DNA of 64,000 bases from Microstegium vimineum (taxonomy: Eukaryota > Streptophyta > Magnoliopsida > Poales > Poaceae), in NCBI GenBank assembly GCA_022036555.1, contig CM039133.1:40500718-40564717 (forward strand), given 5' to 3'. The notes under the pieces are model-generated. The model did not search any database. It was given only the letters and a program-made list of their open reading frames with translations, and was not told where the DNA came from. Below, one piece after another: positions 57,923 through 64,000 of the stretch; positions within the stretch are counted from its first letter, which is position 1; every line of letters begins with the position of its first letter. The translations under genes and the position numbers were made by a program.

Positions 57923-58860
57923 AGTCCCTGAGCACGTTGTATTCTTCTGGCGAGTCAGCAGCGTCGTCCTTGGAGATGTATATCTAGTCGCCATCGCATG
58001 AGGTTGTCATTTGCAGGGTCCCAACCAGGTTAGCTGGTCGGGGCACTGGTCGGAGAAGCCTCCCGACCAGGTCGAACTGGTCGAGAACGTCGTAGCCTGA
58101 TGTGCGAGCAGATTGCCTTCGATGGATGCTGCAACTACTCGTCAGGAGGATGTGACGTGCTGAAGAAGAAAAAACTTTTTGAACGGCATGTTCCCTGGTG
58201 AAGTGTACCCACTTAAGCTCTGCAAAAAGATAACAGAAAACAACAGAGGTTTGTCGAGGAGGAAAATAAGTACATTCACCGCAAGGTGAAGTGTACCCAC
58301 TTAGTCCCCGAGCTTGGTAGTAGGTGAAGTATGCACGTGGTGCCAAGCTTTATAAAGATAAAAGATGCATAAATGGGTGTAGGTAATGAGTGAAGCATAA
58401 GTTTTGCAAGAAACGACTGCGAATACCCGCAGTCCCCGAGCCTGATGTAAGGAGCTGTAAGGTTCTTGTATCAGGATTATAGAAAAAATGCTGAAATATG
58501 AGTTTGGTAAAAACGACTACGAATACCCGTAGTCCCCGAGCCTGATGTGAGATGGTGAAATATTCTTGCGTCGGGGTCAAATTGTTTTATTCGCAGTCCC
58601 CGTGTGCTTTGGTTTTCCGTTCCACCGTTCCTGTGCGATGGCGACAGTCCCCGAGCCTTGCTTGGTGTATTCATGGACGGGGTCTTCGAGCCTGGTCGAG
58701 TCTGCGAGCAGGTGGCTGAGTCATCATTTTTCCGTCGGCGAAGTCCCTGAGCGACACTATAGCGGAGATCCACCATCATCCGTCAGCTAGTGTACTGTTG
58801 CGGTGTTACTATTCCTGCCAAAGGAAATTGTAACGAAATCGTACGCCCAGTCCCCGGGAC
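57923..58860 (-). repeat. Array of polypurine-tract-like GCTCGGGGACT motifs in the gypsy 3' UTR
   Basis: The sequence abutting the LTR on the minus strand is GCTCAGGGACT (57923-57933), in the position of the polypurine tract. On the plus strand AGTCCCCGAGC recurs exactly at 58303, 58431, 58531 and 58646, and near-exactly at 58595, 58742 and 58849. Two flanking blocks are also duplicated: GGTGAAGTGTACCCACTTA (58195, 58285) and ACGAATACCCG variants (about 58418, 58518). Confidence 0.75.
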
Positions 58861-58948
58861 TGTGGTGTTAGTGGTATCTTGAAAAATTATGGACCGAAAA
58901 TCATGGAAATTATCGGGCAGAAAATACGAAGTAAGGTAAAGGGAGGTA

Positions 58949-59079
58949 TTGGGCCGAATTAACCGTGCAGTTAACGGCCCAAATCGTGGCGTGGGAAATT
59001 GGTGTTGTGGCGGTTCTGTATTTGGCTGTTGCGGTTTCCCAAAACCCTGGGGGACGAAGCTCCGCGCCGCTTGTATAAA
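58949..59079 (+). promoter_or_regulatory. Candidate promoter of the antisense F-box-like ORF
   Basis: On the plus strand two site-II-type (TCP) motifs, TTGGGCC (58949) and GGCCCA (58976), precede a TATA box TATAAA (59074-59079). This would place a start of transcription near 59105 and a leader of about 210 nt before the ATG at 59317. Arrangement seen; activity inferred. Confidence 0.45.
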
Positions 59080-59316
59080 GGACGAATCAACGGCGGAACG
59101 GGAACGGTCGCGTATTTTGGTCTTCACCCGAGCGTGTGTAGGATTCGAAGAGGCGCGACTTCATTGCTCGAGGGTTTTGAGGGGATGGAGGTTCGAGTAT
59201 ATATTCGGGTGAAGATCAAGGTGAGTTCCGATCGCCATTGCTTCGATTTTCTTCGCATTGTCCAGTCGCAAAGCCTTTGATAGGGTTTCATCGACGCTTA
59301 GTTCGTGCCAAGTTCG

Positions 59317-60093
59317 ATGGAGGCCGGAGGCGCGCATCTTGCAATGGGTCTTGCCGCCTTGCTGACCCTACCAGAGGACTTGGTGTTTCAGATCCTTCTT
59401 CGCGTGATCGACCACGACAACAATGTGCGCGAGTATGTGAAGCTTCGCCCGATCTGTCGCCTCTTCCACAACTTCTGCGATGATCCATCGACGATTCGAC
59501 TTTTATTCCTTCGACGCATCCAGGACTATTGTCGTCCCTACTTCCCTTTTCTGGAGATTGCATTCGAGCAGTGCTTTCTTGACGTCGACCACCAGGAGGT
59601 TCTGTTCTTTCATGGCCTAGAGCTACTGATGTTGTGGGGGCAAGACCCTGTTGGGCAGTCGCTAATTGGTAGAGCGGTGGCGGCTGGGGACAGTGTCGCA
59701 ATGTACTTTAGGGCCATGATGTTGTATTATGCAGAGTCGGCGAACCTGGAGACGCCTGCCCTCATTGATTGTCTTGGCGGTGGTGCCCTTCTCGACGGTC
59801 AATTTTGCGATCGAGGCCTTCGTAGTCTTCGAGAGCGTTCTCGTGATGATCTTCATGTCATTCGAAAGCGGCGATGGATTCATGCCCCGGAGGACGTTCC
59901 AGACTTGGTGGTCGTCGTCGAGCCTCATCTTTGCGTCTGGGAGGAGTGTCATCGCTTTGGTCCGGAAGGTAGCAATATGTCTAGGATCATTATGTACTGT
60001 AGTCTGCAATGTCAGATTCGGCATGAGTTCGATCTCTGGACTAGGAACATTAGTGAGGTGGTCGCTTATCGCATCAGTAGGATGAGGTTGTAA
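59317..60093 (+). CDS. Antisense F-box-like protein with C-terminal zinc motif, carried by the gypsy element
   Basis: An uninterrupted 258-codon ORF opposite to gag-pol, between pol and the 3' LTR. The first ATG is 59317; upstream frame codons lack ATG. Residues about 15-50 form an F-box-like segment (LLTLPEDLVFQILLRVIDHD, then LRPICRLFHNFC). The middle (AAGDSVAMYFRAMMLYYAES) resembles a Sel1-like helical repeat. The C-terminus has a Cys/His set (CVWEEC...YCSLQCQIRHEF) resembling a MYND-like finger. This F-box / Sel1-like / Cys-rich order matches a small plant F-box family (At2g35280/At1g67623 type) as I remember it. Host members probably serve as SCF ubiquitin-ligase adaptors. In this position it may be a captured host gene turned element ORF. 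The intact frame stands out against the broken gag and protease. Confidence 0.65.
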   Translation: MEAGGAHLAMGLAALLTLPEDLVFQILLRVIDHDNNVREYVKLRPICRLFHNFCDDPSTIRLLFLRRIQDYCRPYFPFLEIAFEQCFLDVDHQEVLFFHGLELLMLWGQDPVGQSLIGRAVAAGDSVAMYFRAMMLYYAESANLETPALIDCLGGGALLDGQFCDRGLRSLRERSRDDLHVIRKRRWIHAPEDVPDLVVVVEPHLCVWEECHRFGPEGSNMSRIIMYCSLQCQIRHEFDLWTRNISEVVAYRISRMRL

Positions 60094-60145
60094 TCGATTA
60101 ACATTTTATCTAGAGTACCACTTTTGGTGTTTCAGGGCGTTGTTT

Positions 60146-60245
60146 NNNNNNNNNNNNNNNNNNNNNNNNNNNNNNNNNNNNNNNNNNNNNNNNNNNNNNN
60201 NNNNNNNNNNNNNNNNNNNNNNNNNNNNNNNNNNNNNNNNNNNNN
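60146..60245. other. Assembly gap (100 N) with overlapping flanks
   Basis: The 17 nt before the gap (GTTTCAGGGCGTTGTTT, 60129-60145) are repeated exactly after it (60246-60262). The contig ends overlap, so the gap is probably not real missing sequence. Confidence 0.85.
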
Positions 60246-60262
60246 GTTTCAGGGCGTTGTTT

Positions 60263-61104
60263 CATCTGATATTTTGCCGCGTGACAGCTATGATCTGTAT
60301 CCCGGGTGCTGGTGGTTGGACGTGTAAGTGAAAACTGCAAAGCTGTTATATATCCGGGCGGTGAGCTTTTGTTTCACTTGTATGTCCTGTCCTGCCTGAT
60401 AAGTCATGAGCCGTAGCGACGAACCGTTAGGCCTTGGTTCTCAAATGGTCCATATCGTAGGGCTAGCGCCACTGCACGCGTAGGATACATAAGGATTCCC
60501 ATGGAGGCGTGCAGTGACAACTTGTGGCGCAGAGGGCGAATAGCTCATGCATGCTTAGGGAAATGCCAGGGACAGGGCCTTTTTCTGAGAGGCTCGATCG
60601 TGGCGTGACTTTGGGCCTGTGGAGATCATTCCCGCAGACGCTGGGCCTAAAGCCAGTCTGCTTTTAGAGTCGTCGACCGTATCATGGTCGTGTATAGATT
60701 CTGGGCACGCGACCTCATGGCTACCGATCCAAGCAGTATGGCCCGACTTCTGGGGTAATACTGTTGGGAGGCCTTTCGATGTAACCATAGCGCTTAGGGT
60801 AGCTACTTCTACTCGCTATGGTTAACCGGCAGGCCAGCTTCGGAAGCTTTCTGGTCGCGGCCAGGCTGTTTGGAGAAACGCCTTATCACGTTTTTTGGCG
60901 AGGTCGTCGAACACTATTGGAGTGTTTTGGAGAGGTCGTCGCACATTTGTAGGCTTTGTGTAATGTGTCGCCGTTGCGCCGTTGGTGTTTTTGCACAAGT
61001 TGTCGTACGCCGTGGGCATTTTGCACAAATTTGTTTCGTTATGTGGGGCGCGTAGGAGATGAAGCACCTTTTATTTATTAATGAGGGAGCACCTAGTACA
61101 AACT
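60263..61104 (-). other. Gypsy internal spacer, no coding remnant seen
   Basis: Between the antisense ORF and the protease remnant. No RT, RNase H or integrase motif was found in minus-strand frames; short open frames lack recognised domains. It may be element-specific spacer plus the scar of the pol deletion. Confidence 0.5.
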
Positions 61105-61881
61105 TTATTGGGATATTGTTACATTTGGAAATCCTTGCACGTTCTCCAGTGTTGGTAGCTTATGCGTCTGGTCATGGGCGAGGTCGGCGGTGGTCGTCGT
61201 TGGTTCTGCTTCTTTCTGCTTCTTGGCAGTGGGTTTGTCGTTGTCACCGGAGGTGTATGTGTCTAGGGCGCAGGGTTTCTCAATGGCGTTGATTGTCTGT
61301 TGCTCGCATTCGTAAGCTATCTTCAGGTTGGTGCGGAGGCTGAGGATGCCTTGCGGTGTCGGGATCTTCAACACCATGTACGTGTAATGTGGGACTGCCA
61401 TAAGCTTGGCAAGTGCCGGACGACCCAATATCGTGTGGTAGGCTGTCTCAAATTCGGCGATGACGAAGTTGATTTTCTCGACCCTGAAGTGGTTCTTGTC
61501 GCCGAACTGCACTGGTAGGGTGACCTGCCCTATCGGTGTTGATGCTTTATCAGGGATGATTCCCTAGAAGGAGAAATTTGCCGGTAGGAGGTCCTTTTTC
61601 GAGTAGTCAAGCTGGCAGAATGCGTTGGCGAAGATGATGTTGATGGTGCTGCCGCCGTTGACCAAGACCTTCCTGAAGCAGCACGTTGCGATGGTTGGGT
61701 TGACGATTAGTGGGAAGTGACCCGGATATCTGTAATCTGTCCACTCATCTTCTCTGAAGAAGCTAATTGGTTGATCCGACCAGTCGAGGGGGCGGGCCTC
61801 GGCTGCGTTCTCTCCTATAACGGCGAACGAATAGACGTCCTTGCGGGTTTGGCGGCGTTGTGTTTCTCCTTCGACAAGCAT
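61105..61881 (-). pseudogene. Gypsy aspartic protease and pre-RT linker, defective
   Basis: Minus strand. YRYPGHFPLIVNPTIATCCF then KVLVNGGSTINIIFANAF matches the retropepsin of Tat-like elements, whose active site is normally VDGGS/VDTGS; here the catalytic Asp codon encodes Asn. A frame break at about 61563 separates it from FVIAEFETAYHTILGRPALA and AVPHYTYMVLKIPTPQGILS, the usual linker before RT. RT itself is absent. Confidence 0.8.
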
Positions 61882-61941
61882 GCTTCCTCCGAATATGGAG
61901 TATGTTGTTGAGGCTGTTTGGAATTCTAGTGCCGGCGGTCC

Positions 61942-63815
61942 TTAGTCCTTGCCTCTATCTTCGTCGTCCTTCTTCTGTATTTTGTCTGCTTTATCCTTCA
62001 TTGCCGTCTCGATGAGCTCGCAATTCCGCAAGGAGTGCTTGGAGTTCTTGTGTATGGGACATGGTACATCGAGGATCTTCTCGTAGCTTTCATAGTAGTT
62101 CTTCTTTGGGCCGGCGTTCGTGTTAGCGACGTAGCGATTGTCTTGCCTGTAGTCGTACCTCTGGGGTTGGTGTTCTGAGTTACCTGCCCGGTAGTCGCGG
62201 TGGTCACTGGTCCCTTTCTCGCTTCGGTGGTCTGGTCGGCGGTTATTACTTCCCGCGCGTTCCGGGGAACGGGAATAATGCCGTATGTTCTCTCTGCTTC
62301 GGTTGGCGTCATCTTGGTTGGCGTAAGGGTTCGCAATCGTCATCAGCTCCTCTATGGTCATTGCGTTCTTCTATGCCAACTTGTTTCGGAGGTCGTCTGC
62401 CCGTAGGCCATGGCAGAAGATGGCGATGGCTTCCGGGTCGGAGATCTCGGTTATGCTCAGACATTTGTCGGAGAAATGCCTGATGTACCCCGGAGACTTT
62501 CATTACTCCTCTAGCGGATGTTTTCCAAGTCATATCATGTCCCCGGCTGGACACACGTGGCTTTGTACGTCTTGATGAAGGTTCCCTTGAGATCTTCCCA
62601 GTTGTCGATGGTGCCTTATGGGATCTTCTGGAGCCAACTGATGGTGGAGGTCGATAACATTACTGGTAAGTAATTGGACATAACATTACGATGATCTCGT
62701 ACATGGATGCCCATTGTTCCGGGTCAGCCTTGCCGTCGTATTTCTCCACTGACGTCACTCTGAAGTTCTGGGGCCACCGTATAGCGCACAGGCGAGCTGA
62801 AAAGAGGCGTAGTCCCCCCATAGCTGGGGGTGCTGGCGCTCGATTGCATCTGGGGTTGTGATACTCATCATCATCGTACCTTGGTGATCTTCATCGGTGT
62901 TGTATCGGAGGGCTCCGGCGTGGTGGCGTCGGTGATTGACCGCGCCGGATCCTGTCATCCTCTCCGTCATCGTACCGGGGGTCTCTGTCTACGGTCCTTC
63001 GGAGGGCTCCGGTACACAGGTTCCGATGTTCGACCGCGGCGGGCCTCGTCGTGGTCTTCTTCGTCGCGTCTTGGAGATCCTCGTTGGTGCTCCCTTGGGG
63101 GGCTTCGCGAGTGGTTCCTGCTGTGGGATTGACCGGAGGACTCTAGTACTTGTTGCTTCCTTTTTACCTGGACTGAGGCCGCCTTGATGTGGGCGTCTAT
63201 CTTCTCGACCACGGGCGTACCTTGGAGTTTGGACAGCTCGCAGGCGGCTGCCGCTAGATTGGCGCTAGGGGTTGAATATACCGGGACGTCGCCCATCATA
63301 TCGAACTCATACTGGAGATTGCGCCGTGGTGGGTGACCGTGATGCCTCTGATCCTGCTCGCGCTGCTCTCGCGCGAGGCGCTCCTGCTCGAGATGCTCTT
63401 GGTTTAATCTTTCCTGCTCGCGGCGTTCGTCGTCGCGCCTCTGCGCGCGGTCGACGTTGTGCTGCTCCCTTGCAGTACGTTCGGCGTCCGCTTCGTTGTC
63501 AGGGGTGACGCTATTGGCAGAGACTTGAAAAATCATCCCTCCGAAGCGCGGAGGGAACTCTGGGAAGCTGCCAGTCGATCTGGATGAGCTCGCGACCTCG
63601 GTCCCTGCGCTGGTGGCCGAGCCCGGAGAGATGGTACCATCAAGGGATACTGCCTGCTCGGAGTCGCTAGGGATCGTGGAGATGACGACGGTATTCACGA
63701 TGGGGGGTGCCGAAATCTGGTCGAAGACCGATTGGGACATCTGATGCTGGAAGACTGCCGCCTGGTTTCTGAGGCCATGAGGCATCGTTGGAGGGAGGCG
63801 GGTACCTCTAGTCAC
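61942..63815 (-). pseudogene. Gypsy (Tat-like) gag, frameshifted
   Basis: Minus strand. The N-terminal part (63815-62967) has FPEFPPRFGG, a long Glu/Arg/Gln-rich coiled coil and a Ser/Arg-rich tail. The Retrotrans_gag core is readable only with frame changes over about 62650-62360 (IDNWEDLKGTFIKTYKATCV, then short EISDPEAIAIF and ANPYANQDDANRS stretches). The C-terminal part has CPIHKNSKHSLRNC, a zinc-knuckle-like motif. Frameshifts and stops between 62967 and 62361 disable it. Confidence 0.8.
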
Positions 63816-64000
63816 CGCAGCTGCCGCCTTCGTCGCGGTACGGTGATTGCGTGGTTGGTGACCGTGATGGCCGGGGGGTCAGCGTCGTACCGCCTGAGTG
63901 AGGTTGATGCACTCGCTGATGCTGGCGTTGGAGCGGTCGATGGCGTCGACTAGGTTATCGACGCTAATCTTCTTTCATGGGTGGTACTTTGGCGTGGTAG

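Larger units (their letters stand above)
57414..64000 (-). mobile_element. Ty3/gypsy (Tat-like) element lacking RT-RNase H-integrase, with antisense ORF
   Basis: Minus orientation. The 3' LTR is at the left, then a motif-rich 3' UTR, a plus-strand F-box-like ORF, a spacer, a protease remnant and gag; the 5' LTR lies beyond the window. No RT (xxDD), RNase H or integrase motif was found between the protease (61105) and the antisense ORF, so about 3 kb or more of pol is missing. An extra antisense ORF between pol and the 3' LTR and repeats in the 3' UTR are known traits of the Tat lineage (for example Grande). The left edge is uncertain because the expected terminal TG is not clear. Confidence 0.8.

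Noticed and set aside
59288..60024. Minus-strand open frames overlapping the F-box-like ORF as gypsy pol
   Set aside because: No RT, RNase H or integrase motif, and they overlap a better plus-strand frame.
60146..60245. Gap as the hiding place of the missing pol genes
   Set aside because: A 17-bp exact overlap of the flanks argues that nothing is missing, and the gap lies just downstream of the antisense ORF rather than next to the protease.

Overview
This window is nuclear DNA of a grass (Poaceae). The evidence is the spliced plant housekeeping genes with GC-rich first exons, Stowaway and Tourist-type MITEs, a Cassandra element, and SIRE-type Copia, CACTA, Mutator and Ty3/gypsy elements in nested insertions. 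I cannot name the species. Intact host genes are few and stand between large transposon blocks.

Layout. 0-3 kb: the 5' part of a dead phytosulfokine-receptor-like LRR kinase gene, split by a 733-bp hAT-type element, then LTR debris. 3-5.7 kb: a decayed minus-strand transposon-associated gene split by a MITE. 7-8.9 kb: GC-rich open sequence I do not recognise. 9.1-12.4 kb (minus): a nine-exon TAM41 (mitochondrial CDP-diacylglycerol synthase) gene with a frame-breaking lesion in exon 1. 13.4-16.7 kb (minus): an intact nine-exon Maf-like nucleotide pyrophosphatase gene. 17.6-18.1 kb: short tandem repeats. 18.3-28.5 kb: a 10.1-kb SIRE/Maximus-type Copia element with 1.93-kb LTRs, target duplication ATAGT and a broken coding region. 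30.3-37.2 kb (plus): an intact 13-exon ankyrin-DHHC S-acyltransferase gene (TIP1-like, 549 aa) carrying a hairpin-forming Mutator-like element in intron 2. 44.5-46.2 kb (minus): a CYP76-like cytochrome P450, interrupted only by a placeholder gap. 47.4-48.1 kb: a complete Cassandra TRIM with 5S-rRNA-derived LTRs.

48.8-64 kb is a stack of elements. It starts with a truncated CACTA element (TNP2 plus a Ulp1-type protease, minus). Next is a Mutator-like transposase (plus), split in its SWIM zinc finger by a solo SIRE-type LTR. Last is a minus-strand Ty3/gypsy element of Tat type that has lost RT, RNase H and integrase. The gypsy element keeps an uninterrupted antisense F-box-like ORF with its own candidate promoter, next to an array of polypurine-tract-like motifs. 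This is the most unusual locus in the window.

The three spliced genes were reconstructed exon by exon. All splice phases close, giving 330 codons for TAM41 (after allowing for a 7-nt loss), 212 for Maf and 549 for TIP1. Family names come from motifs recognised by eye. No database search was possible.
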